Below, one piece after another: positions 10,391-22,033 of a stretch of 64,000 bases of DNA. Position 1 is the first letter of the stretch. Every line of letters begins with the position of its first letter. Origin of the DNA: Multifurca ochricompacta (taxonomy: Eukaryota; Basidiomycota; Agaricomycetes; Russulales; Russulaceae). The translations under genes and the position numbers were made by a program. The stretch covers positions 186,001-250,000 of the forward strand of contig WTXG01000032.1 of NCBI GenBank assembly GCA_022496185.1, given 5' to 3'. The notes under the pieces were generated by a model. That model was not told where the DNA came from, searched no databases, and was given only the letters and a program-made list of their open reading frames with translations.

Positions 10391-11060
10391 ATGTGCGCTC
10401 TAAGTAAATAGTATTCTTAGTTGTAGCTGGGTTTTGTCCCATCCATAGACTTAGTAGGCCACTTGCCCAGAAGGCTTGGGGCTATAGGTTCAGTCAATGC
10501 TTGGCTCGATCCGTAAGCCAGGTTTAGCGACCTGCTGGTAGAGTTTAGGGTCTAGAACAAGGCATGGGTAGTCACTCCCATGATGCTTGGGCTCGATACA
10601 AGTAGGCTTGAACTACTATAGTATTTACACAGTAGCTAGAGGGTTTTGTCTCTGGGCAGAAGTACCCACTGCTTTCATTGGGGGTTCGCCCCAACCAGAG
10701 GAAACCCAATAGTCTACTATAGTCATGGCCCCAATCATCTAGGGCTTAATCATGGACTCCACCACCAGCACTAGAGGAAGGGCTATATACCCTTTGTCTC
10801 TAGTGGAACTTGTGGTTGGCTCCTCCATGACATGACTCCCCATCTATTTACACAATGTCCCCCTGATGTGGGCTTAGGACTTGTTGTAGATGGTGCTAGA
10901 TAGCCTACTATACTACTTAGAAGTCGCACATCAGAGGCAGGACTTTTTTAAGTTCTGAAGCATAGCGCCACAGAATGGACAGGCCCTCTTAAATGAGACC
11001 TGGACAACTGGTTCTAACTGCTCCTTGGGACCAGGATCAACCTTTTTTAAATCATCTCAA

Positions 11061-12823
11061 ATGTCTTCCATCGTCTTTCCTCCCACCTTCAAGTTCGACA
11101 AGCTTGACGGCTCCAATTGGCAGCAGTGGTCAGTCTTGTTTACTGCCCTGCTGAGGATCAATGGGATGAAGAGGCACATCACACATGATGCCCCTGAATT
11201 CTTGAATCCACCAAAGCCAGAAGATGGAGAAAAGGATGACGAGTACGCCAAGCGCTTTGCCTCATGGTCAGAGCTGATGTACTTGGAGTGGAACAGAGTG
11301 GAGGAAGTCCTCATGGGAGTTCTGGTGATGGTAACATCGCCAGAAACATACTCCCAGATTGCCTCAGACAGAACTTACCCTTCTGTCAATGCCAAGTATG
11401 AGCATCTGGAATTGCTCTATGGCTCAGTGGGTAGCATGGCCACCTACAACTTGTGGTGCTCTGTATCCTCCTTCCGCTTGGAAGAAGGAAAACAATTCAG
11501 GCCCCAGTTGCAGCATGTATTAGATGTGAGGAGTACTCTTAAAGAGAATGGGATGGAGATCTCTGATCTCCAGCTGAGCTTTATATTGCTCCAATCCCTA
11601 CCTCCATCCTATAATGCCATTGCTGGCTCTATCCTGGCATCAGGTCCTCCTGATCGCCTTTCCCCTCAGGACCTTGTACAAAGGTTCCTAAATGAGGAAA
11701 GCCGACTTGCTGGCCCCACAGGAAGTGGTGTTGGGGCTGCCCTTAACAAGGCAGCCCATGTCAACAAAAACAAAAATAAAAAACAAGTATCATTCACGCC
11801 ACCTCCTGCAGGTGCATCATCATCCAATGATGTCACCTGCTTCTATTGCCAGAAGCCGGGCCACAAGGCAAATGAATGTCGGCAAAGGAAACAGGACAGA
11901 GCCAATGCTGATGCAGGCAAAAAGGGCAACAAGAGGAAGGGGCAAGGCCCCAGTGTACAAACAAACTCCACACAAGTAGCTACCGTAGTTAATGGTAGTG
12001 GCAGAATACAGGAGGTGCATGAGACACCTCGCATTTCACTTTATATGATGACTGAGCATACGCAAGAAGTTGATGATGGCAGCAATCCTTGGATGATGGA
12101 CAGCAGAGCCACCACTCACTTTACACCATACTTAGATGATTTCTCTGAGTATTTCCCACACAAGGGACATCAGGTGACAATTGGTGATGGATCCGTAGTT
12201 GAAGTCGAAGGGACAGGCAAAGTCATACTCAAAACTCGAAACAATTATGAGTTAGAGTTGAACAATGTCTTTTATATGCCTGGCAGTGAAAGAATACTGT
12301 CAACAAGCTGCATCACCAACAAAGGTGGCTCAGTGGAATTTTCTCCATCTGAGGTCAAAATAAAGTACAATAATGCAATTATAGCGGAAGGTGTCAAGGC
12401 TATGGGACTCTATTGGGTCTTTGGGAAAACTATGCAGAATCTAAATACTGCTTCCCACAAATCTGCATCAAGTAGCCTTGATACCTGGCATTTGCGCATG
12501 GGTCATATGTCAAAAGAGGCCCTCAAAAGACATGCTCCTAAGGCTGTAAAAGGCCTTAGTATTGATAATAGCCAAGTGGAAGACAAGCCATGTTATGGCT
12601 GTGAAATGGGAAAATCACACCGTCTTCCATTCCCTCCCTCTCAAAAGAGAGCTTCAGCACCCTTGGAAGTCATTCATAGTGACCTAGTTGGTCCTTTGCA
12701 ATCGACTTCAATTCAAGGGAACCTATACTTTGCCACTTTCATAGATGACTTTAGCAGGACTGCTTTAGTTGTTGCTATGAAAGCTAAAAGTGAATTTACA
12801 TCGGTGTTCTGTAATGTTAAGGC
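11061..12823 (+). pseudogene. copia C1 gag-pol, part 1: Gag, protease, N-terminal integrase
   Basis: Start chosen at ATG 11061 (CAAATGTCT), conserved at 34701 in C2; upstream in-frame codons lack ATG. Gag carries FDKLDGSNWQQWSVLFTALL and the zinc knuckle CFYCQKPGHKANEC. The protease core reads WMMDSRATTHFTP, so the catalytic D-S-G has become D-S-R; C2 keeps DSGAT. Then come the pre-integrase HHCC region (WHLRMGHMSKEAL ... CYGCEMGKSHRLPF) and the integrase core start (VIHSDLVGP ... FIDDFSRTALVV). The frame is cut at 12823 by a reversed solo LTR, and translation would stop inside it at 12872. Confidence 0.9.
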
Positions 12824-13211
12824 TGTAGAACAGGCATGTGCACAGCATACTGACTGTAAGGTTAGCAGTTAAGGCTAAAAGACAAGTTAGACTTCAGAGG
12901 TTGAAGAAACTCTGAAGTGTAAGAGACAAAACAGCCACCCTTATATACTCTTCAAGGGATGGTCTGTGCACTGGGAATAAGTTCACAAGTGCCAGACAAA
13001 GTCCAAACAATAAACATGAGGGAGAAAGGCCATTGGCCATTACAGAAATCACATGTTACATGGTGCATCAGTCAGCTACTGCGGAATGTGAGAAAGAAAG
13101 TAATAATGATAATGTAAAAGTCCGAAACTCCGGTATCTAATCTAATCTACAAGGTAGCTAATCTAATCACCTGATGCCTGAAGCATCACCGAACATCTTC
13201 TGTGTTCAACA
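12824..13211 (-). repeat. solo LTR of the C1 family, inserted in reverse into C1 integrase
   Basis: 388 bp, reverse-oriented, same length and ends as the C1 5' LTR. The 5-bp duplication AAGGC is at 12819-12823 and 13212-13216. It lacks the 111 bp found in the C1 3' LTR, so it belongs to the short LTR variant. Confidence 0.92.
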
Positions 13212-13216
13212 AAGGC

Positions 13217-13477
13217 ATTCCTGGAAAATAAAACAGACAGGAAAATAAAGACCTTACACACAGACCAAGGTGGCGAATTCGTAAATAGGGAGCTGAAGTC
13301 AATACTTGAGAAGGCTGGCATAGAGCATAAATTGACAATGCCATATTCCCGACAACAGAATGGAAGGGCTGAAAGGTTCAACAGAACCATCATGGAAAAG
13401 GCTACCAGTATGCTACATCATGCTGGTCTTTCCCTTGGTTTCTGGGAATGTGCAGTGCGAACAGCCTGTCACATATA
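13217..13477 (+). pseudogene. copia C1 pol, part 2: integrase catalytic core
   Basis: Continues the integrase between two insertions. It contains the second catalytic Asp (TLHTDQGGEF) and the Glu (QQNGRAERFN), then LGFWECAVRTACHIY, where the Tc1-like element interrupts at a TA dinucleotide. The frame in this piece is intact. Confidence 0.88.
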
Positions 13478-13839
13478 CAGTGCCTCACAAAACTGAGTCA
13501 ATGTTTTGCACTTTTGCACTGTTTGTTGAATATTGCATCAACCAAAACAAATATAAACAAAGTCTTGGTATACCATAAAAGGTACAAGATAAGGGTTATG
13601 TAATGCAACAATAATTATGTAAGTCTGATCAAAACCTGTGGAGCTATGCCCATTTCAAATTGGGGACTCATTGACTCAGTTTTGTGAGGGGGTATCAGAA
13701 ATATCAGAATCTGATGCTCCACCAAATGTACAGCAACCAATCCTTAATATATGGTTACCATAGTTATCTTAATATTGATGGGACCTGGAATAGAGCCATT
13801 TAACCATGGTTTACATTCCCAGAATATTATAATTTCCAA

Positions 13840-14418
13840 ATGCACCCCACATCCTCTGCTCAGAAAGAAAACATGCTCTCTCTGGCCTCTGAAGGTCATT
13901 CCACTCACACTATTGCCTCCAGACTCAACCTCAGCCAGTCCACAGTCTCTAGGACACTCAGAACTCTCCTTGCCAACCATCAGTTACCTCATTTTGGTCA
14001 TCATTCCAAGCTCTCTGCTACCTCTGAACATGCTATCATGATACAAATCACCACAGGAAAGGTTGCCAATGCTGTCCAGGCCACAAAGCACATCAATTCC
14101 ATCATCCCCAACCATGTCTCCTCACAAACTGTGCACTGGGTTCTTAAAAAACATTCATTCAAGGCTGTAACAAAGAAGAAAAGGCCACTACTCTCTGCAG
14201 TACATTGCAAGAAGCACTTAGCCTTTGCTTTGAAGTACCAAAACTGGACTATGGAGGACTGGGAGAGGGTGATTTGGTCAGCTGAGACCAAAATCAACAG
14301 GTTTGGGTCAGATGCCAGTCCTCCACAGTTCACTCTCTGTACTTTAAAGCAAAGGCTAAGTGCTTCTTGCAATGTACTGCAGAGAGTAGTGGCCTTTTCT
14401 TCTTTGTTACAGCCTTGA
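13840..14418 (+). pseudogene. Tc1-type transposase fragment, left arm plus spacer
   Basis: 192 codons. The N-terminus has helix-turn-helix DNA-binding segments (SEGHSTHTIASRLNLSQSTV), followed by a Tc1-like second domain (SSQTVHWVLKKHSF) and the start of the DDE domain (WERVIWSAETKINRFGSDA). Tc1 transposases have Asp where this reads WSAE, so the first catalytic residue is changed to Ala. After about residue 170 the sequence crosses into the mirror arm and loses meaning; the second Asp and the third acidic residue are absent. Not functional. Confidence 0.85.
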
Positions 14419-14737
14419 ATGAATGTTTTTTAAGAACCCAGTGCACAGTTTGTGAGGAGACATGGTTGGGGATGATGGAATTGATGTGCTTTGTGGCCTG
14501 GACAGCATTGGCAACCTTTCCTGTGGTGATTTGTATCATGATAGCATGTTCAGAGGTAGCAGAGAGCTTGGAATGATGACCAAAATGAGGTAACTGATGG
14601 TTGGCAAGGAGAGTTCTGAGTGTCCTAGAGACTGTGGACTGGCTGAGGTTGAGTCTGGAGGCAATAGTGTGAGTGGAATGACCTTCAGAGGCCAGAGAGA
14701 GCATGTTTTCTTTCTGAGCAGAGGATGTGGGGTGCAT
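14330..14737 (-). pseudogene. Tc1-type transposase fragment, right arm
   Basis: Inverted copy of the first 133 codons of the left-arm transposase, identical at protein level over the shared part and ending where the arms diverge (ALKYRE). It has only the DNA-binding region and no catalytic domain. If expressed it could only bind transposon ends. Confidence 0.85.
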
Positions 14738-15101
14738 TTGGAAATTATAATATTCTGGGAATGTAAACCATGGTTAAATGGCTCTATTCCAGGTCCCATC
14801 AATATTAAGATAACTATGGTAACCATATATTAAGGATTGGTTGCTGTACATTTGGTGGAGCATCAGATTCTGATATTTCTGATACCCCCTCACAAAACTG
14901 AGTCAATGAGTCCCCAATTTGAAATGGGCATAGCTCCACAGGTTTTGATCAGACTTACATAATTATTGTTGCATTACATAACCCTTATCTTGTACCTTTT
15001 ATGGTATACCAAGACTTTGTTTATATTTGTTTTGGTTGATGCAATATTCAACAAACAGTGCAAAAGTGCAAAACATTGACTCAGTTTTGTGAGGCACTGT
15101 A

Positions 15102-15720
15102 CAATAGAACGCCTATCTGTTCAAATAAGTGGAGGACACCGCTTGAGCTTCTGGATGGGGACATTCCAGATGTCTCTTACTTTAAAATATTTGGCTGCTT
15201 AGCCTATTATACTGTCCCAGAGGACAAAAGACGTAAACTGGATCATAAAGCCAGGGAGACAGTCTTTGTCGGGTATGCACCCCACTCTAAAGGATATCTT
15301 CTTTGGGATATGCATACTCGATCCTTCGTATTGTCAAGAGATGTGACATTTGATGAAGGGTCCTTCCCATCCAACCTTGCCAAGGACAGCAAGGGAAAAC
15401 AAAAGGAAAAAGTAACGCCTTTTGTCTTAGAAGTTGAGAGGCCTGTCCAGCCTCAACCAGCAATAGCCACGGTTCCTCAGGCTCCTGAAGACAAGGATGC
15501 CGAGGTTGAGGAACAGGAGGTAGTGGAACCTCCTCAATTAAATCCTGAGCCTACCACACCTGAAAATGAAGTTGACACACACGATCAAACTATCTATCAG
15601 ACGCCCCCTTCCCAAATCATGGAACCATCAGAACTCCCCCAGAGAACCCGTGCCAAAAGACAATTGAAAAAGAATGTTGGCAGGCTTCCCCAACCAGTAT
15701 TTACTAGGGAAAGTCCATGA
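15102..15720 (+). pseudogene. copia C1 pol, part 3: integrase C-terminus and linker
   Basis: Resumes with NRTPICSNKWRTPLELLDG and includes the copia-typical FGCLAYYTVPEDKRRKLDHK ... FVGYAPHSKGYLLW and SFVLSRDVTFDE. A Pro/Glu-rich linker follows. It ends in an in-frame TGA (15718-15720) where C2 has TGC. Confidence 0.88.
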
Positions 15721-17439
15721 TCTCAACAATGTGACAGGGCTGTGCAGGAAGATTTAGATCTTGATACTGCCCATCCCAAACGTTCACGACGCATGAATCC
15801 TCGATTTTACAATGAGGATAATGCTGAGTTCGTGCAGGGTTCCTCCAGACTTGGGCATATGGAGTTGCTAAATGCTGCAGGAGTCTCTTATAGAGATCCC
15901 CTGACTTTTCAGGAGGCAATGCAGTCTGACAATGCCAATGAATGGCTTGAGGCATGTAAATATGAAATTGATGCCTTAGATAAACTTAATGTGTGGCGCC
16001 TTGAGGATCTTCCAGAAGGAAGAAAGGCTGTCAAGTCAAAATGGGTATTTAAGCTGAAACCAGATGGACAGTTTCATGCTAGGCTCGTGGCAAAAGGGTT
16101 CACCCAAGTAGAAGGAGTGGACTTCGACGAAACTTTTTCCCCAGTCGCCAGATTTGAGTCACTTAGACTACTACTAGCACTAGCTATGCTAGAGGATTGG
16201 GAAATCCACCAGATGGATGTCAAATCGGCATTCCTACATGGCGATCTGGAGGAGGAAATATATATGGAGCAGCCAGCTGGTTTCGTCGTTGCTGGTCAAG
16301 AGTCCAAAGTTTGTAGGCTGCAAAAAGCATTATATGGCCTCAAACAAGCCTCCTGAGCATGGAATCTTCAATTCCATGCAGTTCTTAATGAACTGGGCTT
16401 TACTCAGACGTACTCTGATGCAGGAGTATACATGTTTCATCAAAAGGAGGGGGATGATTCACTTTATGTCATTCTTTATGTAGATGACATCACTATACTT
16501 GGATCTTCCAATAATAAGATAATGTGGCTGAAGTCGTCTCTATCTAATCGATATGAAATGACTGACTTGGGAGAAATCCAGTCCTACCTTGGAGTTAACA
16601 TCACCAGGGATTGTCCTAACAAGACACTGGAAATTGACCAATCAGCCTACATTTTATCTATTATTGAGAAGTTTGGGATGAGGGATTCCAACTGAGTATA
16701 TACTCCTCTTCCCTCTGGCGCTGATGTACATCTGGTCAAATTTGATGGCCAGGCATCTACTTCTGAAATAAAGAAGTACCAACAGCTGATGGGGTCTCTG
16801 CTATGGGTGCAGATTGGAAGCAGACCCGACATCAGTTTTGCAGTGGCGCACCTTAGTCAATACACTTCCAACCCCTCTCAAGATCACATGCGACTTGCAA
16901 AATATGTCTTAAAGTATCTTAATAGTACAAAAGACTGCAAGTTGCGGTATTCTGGAGGGAATGGGGAGAGTGGCCTTCATGGCTTTGCAGATTCTTCATG
17001 GGGAGATCAAGAAGACTGCCACTCAACCTCAGGCTACGTGTTTTTCTTAGCAAATGGTGCCATATCCTGGTGTTCCAGAAAGCAGAAAACAGTAGCACAG
17101 TCCACCACTGAAGCTGAGTACATGAGCCTCTCTGAGGCAGCAAACCAGGCTGCGTGGTATAGGACTTTTATGGAGGAATTAGGGTACGAGGTATCCTCCC
17201 CTATACTACTCCATTGTGACAATAAGGGTGCTGTAGATCTGGCATTAAACCCAGTCACAGGAAGGCAGTCAAAGCATATACCTATCAAGTACCATGCCAT
17301 TAGGGGGTACATTGAATCGCACATAATTGAGTTAGTGCGTACCCCCACAGGTGAGATGCTGGCAGATGGCTTTACTAAGTCTCCACCAAGAGCATCGTTT
17401 GAAACCATGGTCAATGGACTTGGACTTATGCTGGAATGA
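15721..17439 (+). pseudogene. copia C1 pol, part 4: reverse transcriptase and RNase H
   Basis: RT motifs are [30 protein letters not shown] and the catalytic [10 protein letters not shown]. RNase H motifs are GFADSSWGDQEDCHSTSGY, TEAEYMSLSEA and HCDNKGAVDLALNP. In-frame TGA stops occur at 16354 (KQAS*AWN) and 16693 (RDSN*VYT); the domain is otherwise collinear. It ends at TGA 17437-17439, about 240 bp before the 3' LTR. Confidence 0.9.
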
Positions 17440-17681
17440 GAGAGCTGGAATCTGGAGACTTTGAATACCAGTTTCACTTTCCCACCATGAGCAAAGTTCT
17501 CAACTTCGAGAGTGATGCAAGAGGTGTGTATGGTTTCAGCTTGCATAAGCGAATCACTGTGATATGCCTCTGAACACCATGCTCATCTTCTTGCACCTGA
17601 GAGTTAGAGAAGTTGGATCTCTGGCAGTGTGCTCATTCAACTCATTTCCACTTATGACCAGATGCCTTCAGCATGGAGGGA

Positions 17682-18180
17682 TGTTGAACACAGAAGATGT
17701 TTGGTGATGCTTCAGGCATCAGGTGATTAGATTAGCTACCTTGTAGATTAGATTAGATACCGGAGTTTCGGACTTTTACATTATCATTATTACTTTCTTT
17801 CTCACATTCCACAGTAGCTGACTGATGCACCATGTAACATGTGATTTCTGTAATGGCCAATGGCCTTTCTCCCTCATGTTTATTGTTTGGACTTTGTCCA
17901 GCACTTGTGAACTTATTCCCAGTGCACAGACCATCCCTTGAAGAGTATATAAGGGTGGCTGTTTTGTCTCTTACACTTCAGAGTTTCTTCAACCTCTGAA
18001 GTGTAAGTCCTTTCTACATTACTCCTACTTATACCTTTGACTAACCGCTCTCTGTAGCTAACTTGTCTTTTAGGTCAGTAGTATAGTAATAGAGTTTCTT
18101 CAACCTCTGAAGTCTAACTTGTCTTTTAGCCTTAACCGCTAACCTTACAGTCAGTATGCTGCGCACATGCCTGTTCTACA
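17682..18180 (+). repeat. 3' LTR of C1 (full length)
   Basis: 499 bp, TGTTGAAC to TTCTACA. It contains two copies of a 22-bp repeat (GAGTTTCTTCAACC...), 111 bp apart, also present in duplicate in C2 LTRs. This is therefore the ancestral form; the 5' LTR and the solo LTR have collapsed it. Confidence 0.95.
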
Positions 18181-18218
18181 GTACACTCCATATTGGTGGA
18201 GAAGGCCTTTGGCCAGAA

Positions 18219-21060
18219 GGATTTTTGATTGGCTCGACCCCATTGGCCTGGGCAAGAGCACTCCATGTTACTTCTGTGTATACTAGTTGTTTCAAGTCCC
18301 TAAAAATACCAGTGCATTTTGAAACCAAACAGAAGACAGCCGACTGACAAATTTTGATTGACTCTGGAGCAACAGACAATTTCATCAGCCAGAGACTCCA
18401 GAGAACCTTAGGATTGGGGACACAGCTTCTTCCCCAAGAAAAGAACATTTGGAATATAGATGGAACAGCAAATAAAGCTGGGAAGATCATGCATTGCTGT
18501 GATCTAGAAGTACAAGTTGGGGAGCAAACCAAACAGCTCTGTTTCCTTATCACAGATCTGGGAGACATGTTGGCCCACACACACTCTGGCAAAGGGACCT
18601 TAAGTAAGACCCTAACCCACGCTCTAGAAAAGGAATGGCCACATTGGGGATTGAACCCAAGACCTCTGGACAATCTGGGTCCGGCGCTCTAACCACTGAG
18701 CTACACAGCCTGGGTTCTACATGGAGCATAACCTTATATACCAAGGTCATGTGAGAGTTGCATTGTGTGGCACTACACTTGTGTCAACAAGATGAAGACA
18801 TGGTTCTGGGATATCCCTGGTTGGTGGCATTCAAACCAAAGATCAACTGGGCAGAAGCAACCATGGACAAAGATTACTATCTGGTCCTTATCATGTCTCT
18901 GGGCTATGATTACGCCGCATGACACCCCTTACCCATGCCATTGTCATGGGATCTGCTGTCACCTGGAGTAATGTAGAACCTGTGGATCAGGTGTACTGTT
19001 ATGTTATGAAGGCATCAGAGCTGGCCCAAGCAGAGGCACAGAAGAACCCCAAAAGGACATTTGAAGAAGTAGTCCCAGCCAAATACCATAGACATTGGAA
19101 AGTCTTTTCTGAAGAAGAGTCACAGTGTTTCCCTCCTTCTTGACCATGGGACCATGCCATTGACCTTGTCCCAGACGCCCTGCAGGCAGTTGATTGTAAG
19201 ATCTACCCACTATCCCAGCCTGAGAAAGAGGTGCTCTCTACCTTCCTGGAAGAGCATTTGGCAAAAGGGTACATACAACCATCCAACTCCCCTTATGCCT
19301 CACCATTCTTCTTTATCAAGAAGAAAGATGGGAAACTATGACCAGTACAGGACTACAGATGGATTAATGAGCTCATGGTGAAAAACAATTACCCACTACC
19401 CCTGATATCTGAGATCATCAATAAAATGCGTGACAAAGCCTTGTTTTCCAAGATGGACATTCAATGGGGTTACAACAATATCTGTATTTGAGAAGGTGAC
19501 CAGCCCAAAGCCACCTTTAAAACCAATCAAGGACTCTTCGAGCCCAATGTGATGTTCTTTGGTCTGACCAATTTGCCAGCAACCTTCCAATCAATGATGA
19601 ATCATATCTTCTGTGATCTCATTCTCACAGAAGAAGTGGTTGTGTACATGGATGACATCTTGGTAGCCACCAGAAATGACCTTGACCACCATCGAGCCTG
19701 AGTTCATGAAGTGCTTGACATTCTGACAAAACACAACCTTTACTTGAAACCAGCCAAATGTTCCTTCAAACAGACCAGTGTTGAGTATCTAGGTGTCATC
19801 CTGGAAGGTGGTCAAGTGCACATGGACCCTGTGAAAGTACAGGGCATTCAGGAATGGTCTATTCCCCAGTGTACCAAGGACATCAGATCATTCATCAGTT
19901 TTTGCAATTTCTACTGACATTTTGTCAAGGGATTCTCTGCCATTGCCAGACCACTCAATGAGCTGCTGAAAAAGGATGTGCCTTGGCACTGGGATATGCC
20001 ACAACAGGAGGCCTTCAAATGAATAAAGATGACCATTAGTGTGGAACCCATTCTCATCCAACCTGACCTAGAGAAGCCCTTCGAACTTGAGGTTGATGCC
20101 TCCATGTATGCCAACAGAGCCATCCTATTGCAATGCAACCATGCAGGGATTCTCCACCCTGTTGCATTTTATTCAGAAACCTTTTCATTGGCAGAAAGGA
20201 ACTACAACATTTGGGATAGAGAACTATTGGCTATTGTAAAGGCACTACAACATTGGTGGCCATACTTGGCTGGATCCCCACATAAAACCATCATTTACAC
20301 CAACCACTCCAACCTCCTTTACTGGCAAGAACCCCACAAAATTAGCTGGCATGTAGTGTGAGAGGTGTTAGAACTCAAGGAATACAATTTCATACTCAAA
20401 CACCTCCCTGGGGCCCACAACACATGAGCAGACACCCTGTCTAGGCCAACAAATAGCAATGAAGGAGAAAATGACAACAACAATATTATAGTCCTACCAG
20501 AGGATGTTTTTGCAAAAACAGCCATCATCAGCCTTCATGATATGGACCTGTGGGCCCAAGTAATGCAAAACATGAACCAGGAACTGTGTAAATCCTGGGT
20601 GGAACCACATAATCTGAAAATGAAGAATGGCCTTTGGTGGAAAGACAATGATCAGCTGGTTGTCACCACTGGTGACAACATTAAGAGGGGGGTGATCCAT
20701 TTTCATCACGACCTTCCCTCTGCAGGACACCCTGGCATAGCAAACATGTATGCCCTCACCAAGCGTGACTATTGGTGGCCAAACATGAAAAAGGATGTTA
20801 AAGAATATGTCAAAGGATGTGCAGAGTGCCAGGTGAACAAAGTCAATACACACCCAAAACCACCCACACTTTTGCCCATCATGCCTGTTGCAACAGCCCC
20901 CTTCCAAACCATTGCTATGGACTTTATTGTCAAACTACCACAGTCACAAGGGTATGACTCAATACTCACTATCATGGACCATGACTGCTCAAAGGCTGCA
21001 CTTTTTATCCCCTGCAATGAGACAATAACTGCTGAAGGAGTTGTGAAACTTTACCTGAAC
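18219..21060 (+). pseudogene. gypsy B2 pol, part 1: protease, RT, RNase H, N-terminal integrase
   Basis: Begins at the heptamer GGATTTT (18219-18225) in the -1 frame. Protease (IDSGATDNFI) is followed by a SINE insertion. Then come RT ([13 protein letters not shown]), RNase H (FELEVDASMYANRA ... [14 protein letters not shown]) and the integrase zinc region and core start (HFHHDLPSAGHPG, CAECQVNKV, MDFIVKLPQSQGYDS). TGA stops interrupt it repeatedly (PPS*PWD, GKL*PVQ, HRA*VHE, FY*HFV, FK*IKM, VV*EVL), mostly where sisters have Arg. It is cut at 21060 by B3 and resumes at 30981. Confidence 0.85.
18570..18795 (-). mobile_element. tRNA-derived SINE inserted in B2 protease
   Basis: About 225 bp absent from all sister pol copies. 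The minus strand has a tRNA-like head: A box TGTAGCTCAGTGGTTAGAGC (18686-18705), B box GGTTCAATCCC (18647-18657), spacing as in an intronless tRNA, a T stem TTGGG/CCCAA and a wobble-paired acceptor. The anticodon stem is degenerate, so it is not a working tRNA gene. A 150-nt region of unknown origin surrounds the head. Ends are approximate; AGACATG at 18563-18569 recurs at 18796-18802 and may be the target duplication. Confidence 0.75.
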
Positions 21061-21655
21061 TGTTACATCTGGTGTGGGATGTTCTACACAACTTGTGTGT
21101 CAGCATAATTTGTGAGTTCAGATAAGAAGCCAATAAGGCCTCTTGGAGTTTAAGTGGGATGAGTCAAAGTCAAAGGGGCTGTTCCCTAAGATGATGTTAA
21201 GCGGGAAAGTGCTGGAAGCACTGAGACAAATGAGTTATGGATCAAAGGAGATGTCCAGAAGACAAGCACCAATGTATTCAATAAGTCAGGTCTGAGGTCT
21301 ACAATGTAGCTACAGTGGACTTATATATGTAACAAGGTGGGCATCTATGAGATAAGGACAATGGAGTCAAGTGGGCCCAAATATACGGAAGTGGACGGCA
21401 TAAAGCCTGGCTTCTGATAGGGTATTAAGTAAGTGTCTGGTCATAGATATAAGACAGATAAGACAGATAAGAGATAAGGAAGCAAACATAGCAAATGTCA
21501 AGTCAACAAATATAAAGTGGGTCATGGGGATGGAAGCAAGGCATGTGACAGGTCCCAGGATGGAGACATAATTAAGAAGTGTAGAGTGGACAGACAACAG
21601 GGGTCATTGCTGGGGAGAGTGAAGAAAATGGGGTTGCTTGGCAAAGATTGTAACA
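21061..21655 (-). repeat. 3' LTR of B3
   Basis: 595 bp, TGTTACATCTGG to GATTGTAACA, almost the same as 30381-30975. The internal side begins with TCACCCCCTCTTCTGG, the complement of the polypurine tract. Confidence 0.93.
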
Positions 21656-21686
21656 TCACCCCCTCTTCTGGTTCTAGCAGACCCGG

Positions 21687-22033
21687 CTAGAAATGACTTG
21701 TACCATCATCATCCTGCACCAAGTCCAGATAATCATCGGCTACATTATGATCATCCAGCATGTAATTCTCCTTGTCTGAATCCTGGGGACATCAGTGGGC
21801 ACAGAGGAACCCATAGGGGCCATGCTGACCACAAGAGTGACACAGGTCATGGACGGGACAGTCCAACTCACAGTGCCCTGCATTATGGCAGAGGCACTTG
21901 CCACACCACCCAGACGGATTGATGATTGACAGGGCAACACCTACATGGTGGAAAATGCAGAATCGGCTCCAGTGGAGACTATGTTGCACCTCCAGCACAT
22001 CTCTCTGTGGGGGTTCTCATGCAGGCACAGCAT
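21687..22033 (-). pseudogene. gypsy B3 ORF4 (zinc-knuckle protein), broken
   Basis: Matches the 135-residue ORF4 of B6 (51610-52017) from a Met near 22033 to the stop at 21687-21689, but is about 60 bp shorter and out of frame in places. Retained parts are LHWSRFCIF, the segment WCGKCLCHNAGHCELDC and CHSCGQHGPYGF. It lies about 30 bp from the 3' LTR, as in B5 and B6. Confidence 0.7.

Larger units (their letters stand above)
8991..11060 (+). other. long untranslated leader of C1
   Basis: No open frame of note. Without the MITE at 9242-10390 the leader is about 0.9 kb, matching C2 (33785-34700), with which it aligns through segments such as CTAGAGGAAGGGC and the end AAATCATCTCAAATG. Conservation between the two copies suggests packaging or translation signals, which I cannot locate. 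Confidence 0.6.
13478..15099. mobile_element. Tc1/mariner-like palindromic (foldback) element
   Basis: 1622 bp flanked by TA on both sides (13476-13477, 15100-15101); removing it and one TA restores the copia integrase frame. Terminal repeats begin CAGTGCCTCACAAAACTGAG. The two arms (13478 to about 14239, and about 14338 to 15099) are inverted copies of about 760 bp, centred at 14288, with a spacer of about 98 bp. Each arm carries the 5' half of the same transposase gene, so neither encodes a complete enzyme. Confidence 0.9.
8589..18180 (+). mobile_element. Ty1/copia retrotransposon C1
   Basis: Complete in outline: 5' LTR 8589-8976, primer site, leader, gag-pol 11061-17439, polypurine tract just before 17682 (GGAGGGA), 3' LTR 17682-18180. 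The target duplication GTACA is at 8584-8588 and 18181-18185. Domain order is Gag, protease, integrase, RT, RNase H, which defines copia. Three later insertions (9242-10390, 12824-13211, 13478-15099) and several stops make it inactive. Confidence 0.95.

Noticed and set aside
18647..18710. A functional tRNA gene on the minus strand
   Set aside because: A and B boxes and T arm are good, but the anticodon stem does not pair properly and the acceptor is mostly wobble pairs. It lies inside an insertion within pol, so a SINE head fits better.
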